Made by a program: the position numbers and the translations under genes. DNA of 64,000 nucleotides from Candidatus Gastranaerophilales bacterium (lineage in GTDB: Bacteria; Cyanobacteriota; Vampirovibrionia; Gastranaerophilales; Gastranaerophilaceae): the NCBI GenBank assembly GCA_944325545.1, contig CALVAM010000013.1, positions 1 through 64,000 of the forward strand, read 5' to 3'. A model generated the notes under the pieces. It made no database searches. It saw only the letters and a list, made by a program, of their open reading frames with translations, and was not told the DNA's origin. Below, piece after piece: positions 1-7,188 of the stretch (its first letter is position 1; each line of letters starts with the position of its first letter).

Positions 1-26
1 TGAGCCAGGATCAAACTCTCCATTGT
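1..26 (-). rRNA. rrs: 16S rRNA, 5' end only (runs off the left edge)
   Basis: Read on the minus strand, the first bases are the universal 16S start (AGAGTTTGATCCTGGCTCA). By alignment with the E. coli 5' end the mature terminus falls near position 26. Only the tip of the gene is inside the window; the rest lies to the left. Confidence 0.95.
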
Positions 27-137
27 CAGAAAAGTTATGTCCATTAGCTAATCTCTCGATTAACCGCTCGAACTTCATTTTTTTACGTTGTCTTATCATT
101 CGCTTTTGAATTAACAAGTTTTTCGTCTTCAGCTATT

Positions 138-152
138 CTGTTTTCAAGGTTC
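138..152 (-). promoter_or_regulatory. boxA-type antitermination element in the rRNA leader
   Basis: The minus strand reads GAACCTTGAAAACAG, matching the boxA element known from cyanobacterial rRNA operons (GAACCTTGAAAA). In other bacteria boxA RNA is bound by NusB/S10 to make polymerase resistant to termination. It lies about 110 nt before the 16S start, a usual position. Confidence 0.65.
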
Positions 153-293
153 AAGTTTATTTATTTCTTTTAGAACTCTTTTGACTAGTTCAACGGCTTT
201 GTACTAAAACATTTGACTACTTTTTCTTCCTCAAACTGCGACTTAATTATTTATTTCGCTATTTAATACCGGCTTACCGCTGCCAACACCTCT

Positions 294-321
294 ATCATAT
301 ATCGTCAATTTTCTTTGTCAA
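294..321 (-). promoter_or_regulatory. Predicted rRNA promoter P2 (16S-proximal)
   Basis: On the minus strand a perfect -35 TTGACA (316-321) is followed after 16 bp by -10 TATGAT (294-299), predicting transcription from about 287 toward the 16S gene. This is one of the best sigma-70 matches in the window. An HLR1 element sits at 340-357, upstream of it. Confidence 0.65.
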
Positions 322-339
322 CTTCTTCTCTTTTTGCTA

Positions 340-357
340 TTTACATTTCGTTACATT
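340..357 (+). promoter_or_regulatory. HLR1-like direct repeat upstream of rRNA P2
   Basis: TTTACATT-TC-GTTACATT matches the HLR1 consensus (G/T)TTACA(T/A)(T/A)NN(G/T)TTACA(T/A)(T/A) at every defined position. In cyanobacteria HLR1 is bound by the OmpR-type regulator RpaB. It lies about 53-70 bp upstream of the predicted P2 start. Binding by an RpaB homologue here is inference. Confidence 0.55.
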
Positions 358-485
358 CTTAACGATATCGATTTCAATGTCCTTACATAGACTTGCTATG
401 TTTATATTTCGGCATTTTAGATCCCCTTACGAGAAACCTACGTGTAAATCAATTTTCTTTACGCTTTGATTTATCGCGTTCCTTC

Positions 486-514
486 ATTATAAGATGAAAA
501 ATTTTTAAAATCAA
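486..514 (-). promoter_or_regulatory. Predicted rRNA promoter P1 (distal)
   Basis: On the minus strand -35 TTGATT (509-514), a 17-bp spacer and a perfect -10 TATAAT (486-491) predict a start near 479 running toward the 16S gene. An HLR1 element begins 9 bp upstream of the -35 box. Confidence 0.65.
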
Positions 515-522
515 GTTATTTT

Positions 523-540
523 TTTACATTTTTTTACATT
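523..540 (+). promoter_or_regulatory. HLR1-like direct repeat upstream of rRNA P1
   Basis: TTTACATT-TT-TTTACATT is a perfect match to the HLR1 consensus and lies about 44-61 bp upstream of the predicted P1 start. Photosynthetic cyanobacteria are reported to have activating HLR1 sites at about this distance. It also lies just upstream of the divergent small regulator gene at 576. Confidence 0.55.
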
Positions 541-575
541 CATTTTTATCTTCTTTTCATGTTATATATATATGT

Positions 576-980
576 ATGAAAAGTTTAGCAGAATTTTTAC
601 AAGAAAAAATGGAAAAAGCTGGTCTTTCTATTACTGGGCTTTCAAAAAAATCCAATATTGAATTAGACGTTCTCGAGGACTTAATTTCTGGTAAAGAGCT
701 TTTTCTTTCCGTAACTCAAAGACAACAATTAGCTAAAGTTCTTAAATGCTCTATTAATGAAATAAAAGAACATGAAAAAACTTATGTCTTTGATGACGTT
801 TCTCCTGAAACAATTTCAGAATTGAAAAAACAAATTCTCAATAGAGCCACTAATTTAAAATGTCCTATTTGCGGCGAACCTTTAATTACAAGAATTGCTA
901 AAAACTACGATTTAGATGATAATCTTATTCTTAAGCCCAAAGCTCATTGTGTTAAATGTGTATTCCAAATTAAAGACTAG
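576..980 (+). CDS. Small HTH-like protein with C-terminal four-cysteine zinc-ribbon-like motif
   Basis: A 134-residue protein. Residues 1-65 resemble an XRE/lambda-repressor helix-turn-helix (LSKKSNIELDVLEDLISG, then a helix ending in LAKVLKCSINEI). The C-terminal part has two cysteine pairs, CPIC at 96-99 and CVKC at 125-128, which could bind zinc. It is divergent from the rRNA operon and its 3' end overlaps the convergent ogt gene by 11 nt. No clear Shine-Dalgarno precedes the ATG. A DNA-binding role is inferred from fold resemblance; its targets are unknown. Confidence 0.6.
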   Translation: MKSLAEFLQEKMEKAGLSITGLSKKSNIELDVLEDLISGKELFLSVTQRQQLAKVLKCSINEIKEHEKTYVFDDVSPETISELKKQILNRATNLKCPICGEPLITRIAKNYDLDDNLILKPKAHCVKCVFQIKD

Positions 981-1428
981 CACCCTCTAACTCTAATAAC
1001 CACCGCTTTTTAAATTCACCATATGCATAACCAGAAAGTTTACCATTCGAACACAAAACTCTATGACAAGGAATTAGAATTGCTAACTTATTTCTTCCGC
1101 ATGCTCTTCCTACAGCTCTTACACTATTTGGCTTTCCTATTGCTTGAGCTATTTCTTTATAACTTTTATGCATGCCATATTCTATTTTTAATAATTCTTC
1201 CCAAACCAATAACTCAAATTCTGTACCATTTAGACTATATGGAAGTTCAATTTTATTCTTATTTTTATTTAAATACAAATCTAATTCCATAAAAGCATGC
1301 TTAATTAAATCTGTTTTTTGATACAAACCTTCAAATTTAATTTTATCCAAAATTATATTAACAATCTTTTTTTTATTTTCTACAATTGTTACATAACCTA
1401 TTTTTGTTAACTTTGTATAATATTTCAT
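970..1428 (-). CDS. ogt: Methylated-DNA--protein-cysteine S-methyltransferase
   Basis: A 152-residue suicide repair protein that removes the alkyl group from O6-methylguanine (and O4-methylthymine) onto its own cysteine. The active-site signature is IPCHRVL with Cys121. It is preceded by the DNA-binding recognition helix and arginine finger (NSVRAVGRA, Arg104). The length is that of the single-domain Ogt/AGT type without an Ada regulatory domain. The 3' end overlaps the preceding convergent gene by 11 nt. No strong ribosome-binding site is seen before the ATG, so the start is slightly uncertain. Confidence 0.9.
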   Translation of the reverse strand: MKYYTKLTKIGYVTIVENKKKIVNIILDKIKFEGLYQKTDLIKHAFMELDLYLNKNKNKIELPYSLNGTEFELLVWEELLKIEYGMHKSYKEIAQAIGKPNSVRAVGRACGRNKLAILIPCHRVLCSNGKLSGYAYGEFKKRWLLELEGASL

Positions 1429-1438
1429 ATGACTAATC

Positions 1439-1467
1439 TTAACATATTTCCTTTTATTTGATAATAT
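1439..1467 (+). promoter_or_regulatory. Possible promoter of the GH13 gene
   Basis: A -35 TTAACA (1439-1444), a 17-bp spacer and -10 TAATAT (1462-1467) would start transcription near 1474, just before the ATG at 1483. The -35 is good and the -10 is moderate. Confidence 0.35.
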
Positions 1468-1482
1468 TATTATGGTGTACTT

Positions 1483-3003
1483 ATGAAAACGAAATTTATT
1501 TTATCTATACTAACGTTATTTTTTATTAATAATTTTTCTTCTGCAGCATATATTAATGACTTAAGGTCATTATTCATTAATAACAGAGCTAACATTTGCT
1601 GTATAAACATCAGAAACTTTAATTCAAAAGATTTAAACAACGATGGGATCATTAATAATAACGAAGAAAGTGGAAATTTTTTAAACGCTATTGAACGACT
1701 AGATGAAATTAAAAATTTAGGGATAAACACTTTACATGTTTTACCAATAACACCTGTCGGGAAATTAAAAGCTCTTGGGACAGCGGGTTCGCTATACTCT
1801 ATGGCAGATTTCTGGAACATTAACCCTCAATTAATTGATAAAAATTCTGAATTAACAGATATAGAACAAGCTAAGTTATTTATTAAAGAATGTCATAAAA
1901 GAAATATTCGAGTAATTATTGATTTACCAAGCTGTGGAGCTTATGATTTATTCTTGACACACCCTGAACTATTTTTAAAAGATCATAAACAACTTTCTAT
2001 TGTTCCTACTGATTGGACAGATGTAAGACTATTTAATACCGGATCTAATAACAAACTTAATCAAGATCTTATTAAAGCTCACAAAGATTTTATTGATCTA
2101 GTCCTGCTAATTGGTGCTGATGGTATAAGAGCGGATGTTGCAACAATAAAACCTGCAAACTTCTGGAGTGAAATTATTAAATATACAAGAGCTCAACAAC
2201 CTGAATTTCTTTTCTTAGCAGAAGCTTCTGACTCTTGGAGAGAACCTCCTAGCAAATACGCCCCGTTTACTCCTTATGACAAACTACTTCAAACTGGTTT
2301 TGACGGGTATTATGGAAGTTTTTTCAACATTAAAGAATGGAATAGTGATGAATTTATAAATCATATTAAATTTAACTTAAAATTACTCAATTCTTTTAAA
2401 GATAAAAAAAGTGTTATTTTAAGCTTTTCAACACATGACGAAGTTAGCCCAATTTTACTACATGGCGAAAATTTCTCTAACATGATTTCTTGGTTAAATG
2501 CTACTTTACCATTTAATCCGTATTGTATTGATGGTTTCTTTAATGGAGATGATTATTTGTATAGCTGGGCGAACTCAACTGCTACAAACTCTGAAACTGA
2601 TGATAACTCATACTTTGTTCATAGAGGTAAATTAGATATCTTTAATTTTTCTAAAAAACCTAATGGTAATAATGATAAAATTTTAAACAATTTTAAAAAA
2701 GCATACACTTTTAGAAACAATAATATAGATATTATTACAAAAGGAGCTTTTACCCCTTTAAATACAAAAAATAATAAAGTTTTTGCATATACGAGAACTC
2801 TAAATAATACGGACATTATTGTTATCGGAAACCTGGATTTTAAAAATCCTCAACATAAAATTAAACTTAAAATTAATAACTTAAAAAAAGATATAAATAT
2901 TGAAACAATTTTTGGAAATGATAATATTAAAATTAATGGTAAAATAATTTTTACAGACTTAGACTCTGGGGAAACAAAAATTATTAAAATTACGAAAGGT
3001 TAA
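1483..3003 (+). CDS. Secreted alpha-amylase family (GH13-like) glycoside hydrolase
   Basis: A 506-residue protein with an N-terminal signal peptide (about residues 1-21). A short Asp/Asn-rich loop at residues 50-62 (DLNNDGIINNNEE) looks like an EF-hand/dockerin-type calcium loop. A GH13 (beta/alpha)8 barrel follows. The three expected carboxylates are in place: nucleophile Asp218 in RADVA, acid/base Glu247 in LAEAS, and Asp319 preceded by His318 in THDEV. The C-terminal ~100 residues look like the usual all-beta domain. It probably acts on alpha-glucans in the periplasm or outside the cell; the exact substrate and bond cannot be told. trpS follows after 7 nt, a likely read-through pair. Confidence 0.8.
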   Translation: MKTKFILSILTLFFINNFSSAAYINDLRSLFINNRANICCINIRNFNSKDLNNDGIINNNEESGNFLNAIERLDEIKNLGINTLHVLPITPVGKLKALGTAGSLYSMADFWNINPQLIDKNSELTDIEQAKLFIKECHKRNIRVIIDLPSCGAYDLFLTHPELFLKDHKQLSIVPTDWTDVRLFNTGSNNKLNQDLIKAHKDFIDLVLLIGADGIRADVATIKPANFWSEIIKYTRAQQPEFLFLAEASDSWREPPSKYAPFTPYDKLLQTGFDGYYGSFFNIKEWNSDEFINHIKFNLKLLNSFKDKKSVILSFSTHDEVSPILLHGENFSNMISWLNATLPFNPYCIDGFFNGDDYLYSWANSTATNSETDDNSYFVHRGKLDIFNFSKKPNGNNDKILNNFKKAYTFRNNNIDIITKGAFTPLNTKNNKVFAYTRTLNNTDIIVIGNLDFKNPQHKIKLKINNLKKDINIETIFGNDNIKINGKIIFTDLDSGETKIIKITKG

Positions 3004-3010
3004 TTATTTT

Positions 3011-4009
3011 ATGCAAAGAATAGTATCAGGAATGCGTCCAACAGGTAAATTACACTTAGGTCATTATTTAGGAGTAATTGATAACTGGGTTAAATTACAA
3101 AACGAATATGAATGCTACTTCTTTGTTGCTGACTGGCATGCTTTAACTACTAAATATGATAAAACTGAAAATCTTAGGCAAGACATACTTGATATAACTA
3201 TGGATTGGCTTGCGAGCGGAGTTGACCCTGAAAAATCTACTATTTATGTTCAGTCACAAATCCCTGAAATCGCAGAATTACATCTTTATTTAAGTATGAT
3301 TACTCCACAAAACTGGGTTGAAAGAGATCCTACCCTCAAAGACATGGCAAAAATTCTAAAATCAAAAGAAGGCATGACTTCTCAAATCAACTACGGACTT
3401 ATGGGTTACCCAGTTCTCATGACAGCTGATATTCTTATGTTCAAAGCGGATTTTGTTCCTGTAGGAATTGATCAAGTAGCTCATGTAGAACTTACAAGGG
3501 ACATTGCAAGAAGATTTAATAATGTATATAATTGTGACTTTTTCAAAGAACCTCAACCCAAATTAAACAACTGTTCTTTAATCTGCGGGCTTGATGGCAA
3601 TAAAATGGGAAAATCTTTCAACAATGATATAAAAATTTCTGACACTGCTGAAATTACTGCTAAAAAAGTTATGTCAGCTATAACAGACAGAAGTAGAATG
3701 AGAAAAGATGACCCTGGGCATCCTGATGATTGTGAAGTTGCATTTAAATATTGGAAAATTTTTGGCTCTAACGATGAAATTAATACTGTTAAAGAAGAAT
3801 GCGAAAAGGGTTTAAGAGGTTGTGCTGATTGTAAACGTCAATTAGGAGCAAAAATTAACGAACGCATGGCTGAAATTAGAGAAAAACGAAAATACTACGA
3901 ACAAAACCCTAAATTAGTTATTGATATACTTAATCTTGGGGCTGATAAAGCTAGAAAAGAAGCACAACAAATACTAAAAGAAGTTAAAAATTTAGTAAAA
4001 ATGTATTAA
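3011..4009 (+). CDS. trpS: Tryptophanyl-tRNA synthetase
   Basis: A 332-residue class I aminoacyl-tRNA synthetase that charges tRNA-Trp. The HIGH motif appears as HLGH (residues 15-18, in MRPTGKLHLGHYLG) and the KMSKS motif as KMGKS (198-202). The length is typical of bacterial TrpS. It follows the GH13 gene by 7 nt and converges on the Tic20-like gene, ending 5 nt from it with no room for a separate terminator. Confidence 0.95.
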   Translation: MQRIVSGMRPTGKLHLGHYLGVIDNWVKLQNEYECYFFVADWHALTTKYDKTENLRQDILDITMDWLASGVDPEKSTIYVQSQIPEIAELHLYLSMITPQNWVERDPTLKDMAKILKSKEGMTSQINYGLMGYPVLMTADILMFKADFVPVGIDQVAHVELTRDIARRFNNVYNCDFFKEPQPKLNNCSLICGLDGNKMGKSFNNDIKISDTAEITAKKVMSAITDRSRMRKDDPGHPDDCEVAFKYWKIFGSNDEINTVKEECEKGLRGCADCKRQLGAKINERMAEIREKRKYYEQNPKLVIDILNLGADKARKEAQQILKEVKNLVKMY

Positions 4010-4014
4010 AAATA

Positions 4015-4422
4015 CTACTTTCTACCGGTATTTATATTTATTATGTCCGATACCCAAGGTAAATAACTATACATTCCCATTCCAGAGGTTATCGCTAAAT
4101 ATAATATTACTAACGTAGTTAAAGCCTGAAGCACTGATAAATTAAACAAAAATGGTAATGAAACATTTATAAAATAAGGTATCGCATTTATAAACGGTAT
4201 CCTATACAAAATTACAAAAATCAACTCCGCAAAAGTCACTAATAAAAAATACAAAATCGATAAAAAAATCGATTGTAAAATATGATACATCAAAAAAGGA
4301 GTAACTCTTTTCCTCAAAATAGCAGCTATTATAAGCCAAACAAAACCGATTCCTCCTGCTGTTAAATATGATGCAGCAGAAATAATTCTTTCTATTGGAT
4401 ATATTTCATTAGAAGGACGCAA
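4015..4422 (-). CDS. Tic20-like four-helix membrane protein
   Basis: A 135-residue protein with four predicted membrane helices. The pattern PIERIISAASYL ... VTPFLMYHILQSIFLSIL ... YLPWVSDI resembles cyanobacterial and chloroplast Tic20 proteins, where a conserved helix reads F-R-F-x-x-M-Q-A-I-L-L-D and the C-terminus has a P-x-[IV]-S-D motif. The start is TTG: the only nearby in-frame start lies 6 nt after a strong GGGAG, and the next ATG would remove the first helix. It overlaps the 3' end of the TPR gene by 14 nt, so the two are translationally coupled. The function of bacterial Tic20 homologues is not established; a DUF4870-type protein is an alternative. Confidence 0.55.
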   Translation of the reverse strand: MRPSNEIYPIERIISAASYLTAGGIGFVWLIIAAILRKRVTPFLMYHILQSIFLSILYFLLVTFAELIFVILYRIPFINAIPYFINVSLPFLFNLSVLQALTTLVILYLAITSGMGMYSYLPWVSDIININTGRK

Positions 4423-5479
4423 TGATATCTCCCTTTCTATATTCTTCTATAAAATCTTCTAAAACTTGAATAAACACTAACTTATATTCGTCATTTTCTG
4501 GCCGCATATTTACTGCCGCACGATATGAATATATTGAACGCTCAATTTCATTATTCATATAATAAACATTTGCAATCAAAACATAAATACTCGGATCTAA
4601 TTTATTTATTTTTAAAGCTTCTTTATATTGAGCTTCAGCTTCTTTGTATTTTTTTATATTAGAATACAAATTCCCTGTTAATATATATGCATTCGCTTCC
4701 TTAGGATTAATTTCAATAGCTTTGTTATAAAGCTCAATTGCATCCTCGTAATCTTTAAAATCAGATTTTGCTATTGCATAACAAATATATGCTTTATAAT
4801 TATCTCCGGGCAACTCTATCGCCTTCTCAAAGTATTTGTAACACTTATCTTTATCTTTCTTTACTGCCAAAGTGTTGGCTATACACAAAGCAACCGTCTT
4901 ATTGTCCGGTGCTAAATCAAAAACTTTATAATAATACTCCAGAGCTTTATCATAATCATATAATTTGAAACAAACATTACCTAAATCTACTAAAGCTGTT
5001 AAATTATCCGGATCTAAAGATAAGGCTTTTTCATAATATGCTCTAGATTCTACATAATCTTCAAAATCATGATATAAAAGTGCTATTGCATTATATACCT
5101 CAGGATCTTGAGAGTTAAAGTCTAAAGTTCTATTATAATAATGCAACGCTTTAGGGAAATTCTTCAATTCTGCATATGTATTTGCCATATTATAATAAAC
5201 TAAATAATTACTAGGATTTACAATCATTGCTTGATTAAAATATTTTAAAGCTTTCTTATATTCTTTTGAATAAAACCATATACTACCCAAATTCAAAAGT
5301 GTTTGCAAATCTTTTGGATCAATTTCTAAAAGACTTTCATATACAGAAATAACTTTTTCATATTGATTATCCATAGCATAATATTTTGCTAATTCATGAT
5401 AATGTTCAGTATTTTTAGGCTCTAAAGCCATTTTTAAAACAGTTTTTTCTATTGCCTTATTTAATTCTTTTTTATCCAT
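4409..5479 (-). CDS. Tetratricopeptide repeat protein
   Basis: About 356 residues, nearly all of it 34-residue TPR units (about nine; for example NLGSIWFYSKEYKKALKYFN and VYNAIALLYHDFEDYVESRA) with the Ala/Gly/Tyr/Pro pattern of the fold. There is no signal peptide or membrane helix, so it is a soluble scaffold with unknown partners. I chose the ATG at 5479, 4 nt after the rsfS stop, over the upstream TTG at 5494 inside rsfS. It sits between rsfS and the Tic20-like gene in one minus-strand transcription unit. Confidence 0.8.
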   Translation of the reverse strand: MDKKELNKAIEKTVLKMALEPKNTEHYHELAKYYAMDNQYEKVISVYESLLEIDPKDLQTLLNLGSIWFYSKEYKKALKYFNQAMIVNPSNYLVYYNMANTYAELKNFPKALHYYNRTLDFNSQDPEVYNAIALLYHDFEDYVESRAYYEKALSLDPDNLTALVDLGNVCFKLYDYDKALEYYYKVFDLAPDNKTVALCIANTLAVKKDKDKCYKYFEKAIELPGDNYKAYICYAIAKSDFKDYEDAIELYNKAIEINPKEANAYILTGNLYSNIKKYKEAEAQYKEALKINKLDPSIYVLIANVYYMNNEIERSIYSYRAAVNMRPENDEYKLVFIQVLEDFIEEYRKGDIIASF

Positions 5480-5483
5480 TATT

Positions 5484-5894
5484 TTATCTTTCAATATTAT
5501 TATATTCTGAATACTCTTTTGACTCTTCTAACCATGTCTCTTTCGGAATACTAAAAGCATGATTCCAAAATTTTTCTATCGCATAAGCTTCTCTTTCATC
5601 TTGATGCAGAATGTGAACAACAACATCACCGTAATCTATTAAATTCCATCTATTTTTTATATCATTTTCTCGTCCAATAGGTAACCTTGAAAAAGTTGAT
5701 TTGACCTTATCAGTAAGATTCTCTGTCAAAGCTTTCACTTGCGTATTTGTTTGAGCTGAACAAATTACAAAATAATCTGCAAATGAAGATACATTACTTA
5801 TATTTAAGATAGATAAATCTTTTGCGATCTTATCATCCAAAAATCTAGCTACTACACAAGCAAATTTATATGAACTCAACCCTTCTTTTTCCAT
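5484..5894 (-). CDS. rsfS: Ribosomal silencing factor RsfS (Iojap/YbeB)
   Basis: A 136-residue protein of the Iojap family. The hallmark regions are present: FADYFVICSAQTNTQVKAL, then WNLIDYGDVVVHIL and REAYAIEKFWNHA. RsfS binds L14 on the 50S subunit and blocks subunit joining when nutrients are scarce. A GGAG lies 7 nt before the ATG. It follows rpiB by 12 nt and precedes the TPR gene in the same operon. Confidence 0.9.
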   Translation of the reverse strand: MEKEGLSSYKFACVVARFLDDKIAKDLSILNISNVSSFADYFVICSAQTNTQVKALTENLTDKVKSTFSRLPIGRENDIKNRWNLIDYGDVVVHILHQDEREAYAIEKFWNHAFSIPKETWLEESKEYSEYNNIER

Positions 5895-5906
5895 TTATAA
5901 CTCCAA

Positions 5907-6329
5907 CTAATACATATTTATTCTTCTTAAATGTCTTCCACCTTCAAAATCGGTTTTTAACCAAATATCAACAATATCCAAAGCTAAACCTACACCTGTA
6001 ATTCTTTCACCTAAGCACAAAACATTAGAATCATTATGCATTCTAGTCATTCTTGCTGTGAAAGTATCTGTACAATGAGAAGCTCTTATTCCATTATATC
6101 TATTTGCCACTATTGACATTCCTATTCCGGTTCCACAGACTAAAATACCTTTGTTGTTCGTATCTAAAACTGACTCTGCAACTTTTTTAGCCACCTCAGG
6201 ATAGTCACAACTCTCTTCTGAATAACAACCATAATCTTCTACTTCAAAATCTAAAGATTTTAAATGTTTTATAATTTCATTTTTTAATTTATAACCGCCA
6301 TGATCAGAACCAATCAATATTTTAGTCAT
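5907..6329 (-). CDS. rpiB: Ribose-5-phosphate isomerase B
   Basis: A 140-residue RpiB/LacAB-type isomerase interconverting ribose-5-phosphate and ribulose-5-phosphate in the pentose phosphate pathway. SDHGG (8-12) and the active-site CGTGIG (Cys65) are present. The reading frame extends 13 codons upstream to 6368, but AAAGGGA lies just before the ATG at 6329 and the family starts with M-x-I-x-I-G-S-D-H-G-G, so 6329 is the start. First gene of the rpiB-rsfS-TPR-Tic20-like unit. Confidence 0.93.
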   Translation of the reverse strand: MTKILIGSDHGGYKLKNEIIKHLKSLDFEVEDYGCYSEESCDYPEVAKKVAESVLDTNNKGILVCGTGIGMSIVANRYNGIRASHCTDTFTARMTRMHNDSNVLCLGERITGVGLALDIVDIWLKTDFEGGRHLRRINMY

Positions 6330-6358
6330 ATTTTTGCGTCCCTTTATAATACTTAATA

Positions 6359-6387
6359 ATTGTAACATTTTTGAAATAATTTATCAA
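6359..6387 (-). promoter_or_regulatory. Promoter of the rpiB operon
   Basis: On the minus strand -35 TTGATA (6382-6387), a 17-bp spacer and -10 TACAAT (6359-6364) predict a start near 6352, about 23 nt before the rpiB ATG. The divergent calpain-like gene must use a promoter overlapping this one. Confidence 0.55.
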
Positions 6388-6417
6388 TAATAAATATGTT
6401 TTAGATTTAATATAAAT

Positions 6418-7188
6418 ATGTGGAGTTGTGTGAATAGTTTTAATTTAAATTTTAGAGCCTCAATTTCTGATAAAGATATTGATAATTTCAAGCGTTCTAA
6501 ACAGTATTTTAGTGATTGTTATCTAATGACAACTCTAGAAACACTATCCCATACAAATAATGGAAGAAATATTTTAAAAGAACAAATTCAATATGATGAC
6601 AATAATCCTAAATTAATTAATTGTTACTTATATAATAAAAAAGGTCAAAAAGAAAAATACACAATTCCTACAAATGCAGTTATAGATGGTTATGAAAAAT
6701 TATACAAAAATCAACCAAATGAAATTATAAGAAGTATGGATATAACTGTTGATATGTACGAAAATAAACATAAATCAAAACCTTGGATTTGCAAACTCGC
6801 AGACACTTTCAATGATTATTCATTTGAAAAAAATTCTCCTTCTCACTTTATGGAAGTTTTAACCGGAATAAAACCTACTATTATTGCAGAACAAGATTTA
6901 AATTTTGATTTAACTCGTTACAAAAAACAAGTAATGGAACTTTTCGAAAGAATGGATAAGGAAAAACAACACAGTTTCGTTATAGGAACAGGACCTAAAA
7001 TGCTTGATGGTAGGACTTGGCATGTATATATTCTTGAAGATGTTAATTTAAAAAATAATACTATTACAGTTAAAGAAAAAAGAAGCAATACCCCTAGAAC
7101 AATGAATATTGATACTGCTCTTAATACTTTCAAATATATTGTTGGTTATTTTAATAATGATCTTATTAAAAAGGAATCTCTACAATAA
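6418..7188 (+). CDS. Calpain-like (papain-fold) cysteine protease candidate
   Basis: A 256-residue protein without a signal peptide. YFSDCYLMTTLETL (Cys34) matches the calpain nucleophile helix (G-D-C-[WY]-x-[LM]-x-[AT]-x-L). HSFVIGTGP...TWHVYILEDV (His202) matches the calpain H-A-Y strand pair, and Asn224 after the next strand could be the third catalytic residue. The family assignment rests on this spacing. The start may be ATG 6418 or in-frame GTG 6430, which has GGAG just upstream. Its 3' end overlaps the convergent histidine kinase by 23 nt. Substrate and localisation are unknown. Confidence 0.5.
   Translation: MWSCVNSFNLNFRASISDKDIDNFKRSKQYFSDCYLMTTLETLSHTNNGRNILKEQIQYDDNNPKLINCYLYNKKGQKEKYTIPTNAVIDGYEKLYKNQPNEIIRSMDITVDMYENKHKSKPWICKLADTFNDYSFEKNSPSHFMEVLTGIKPTIIAEQDLNFDLTRYKKQVMELFERMDKEKQHSFVIGTGPKMLDGRTWHVYILEDVNLKNNTITVKEKRSNTPRTMNIDTALNTFKYIVGYFNNDLIKKESLQ

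Larger units (their letters stand above)
27..479 (-). other. 16S rRNA leader region
   Basis: This stretch of about 450 nt between the predicted upstream rRNA promoter and the 16S 5' end has no ORF with a ribosome-binding site. It contains a boxA-like element, a second consensus promoter and an HLR1 element, listed separately. The extent rests on predicted transcription starts and is approximate. Confidence 0.6.

Noticed and set aside
4409-5479. Possible DNA tandem repeat in the TPR gene
   Set aside because: The repetition is at protein level (34-residue TPR pattern) with diverged codons; not a DNA repeat or CRISPR array.
6361-6376. HLR1-like sequence at the rpiB promoter (TGTAACATTTTTGAAA)
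   Set aside because: The second repeat unit has two mismatches in the core TTACA; too weak in AT-rich DNA.
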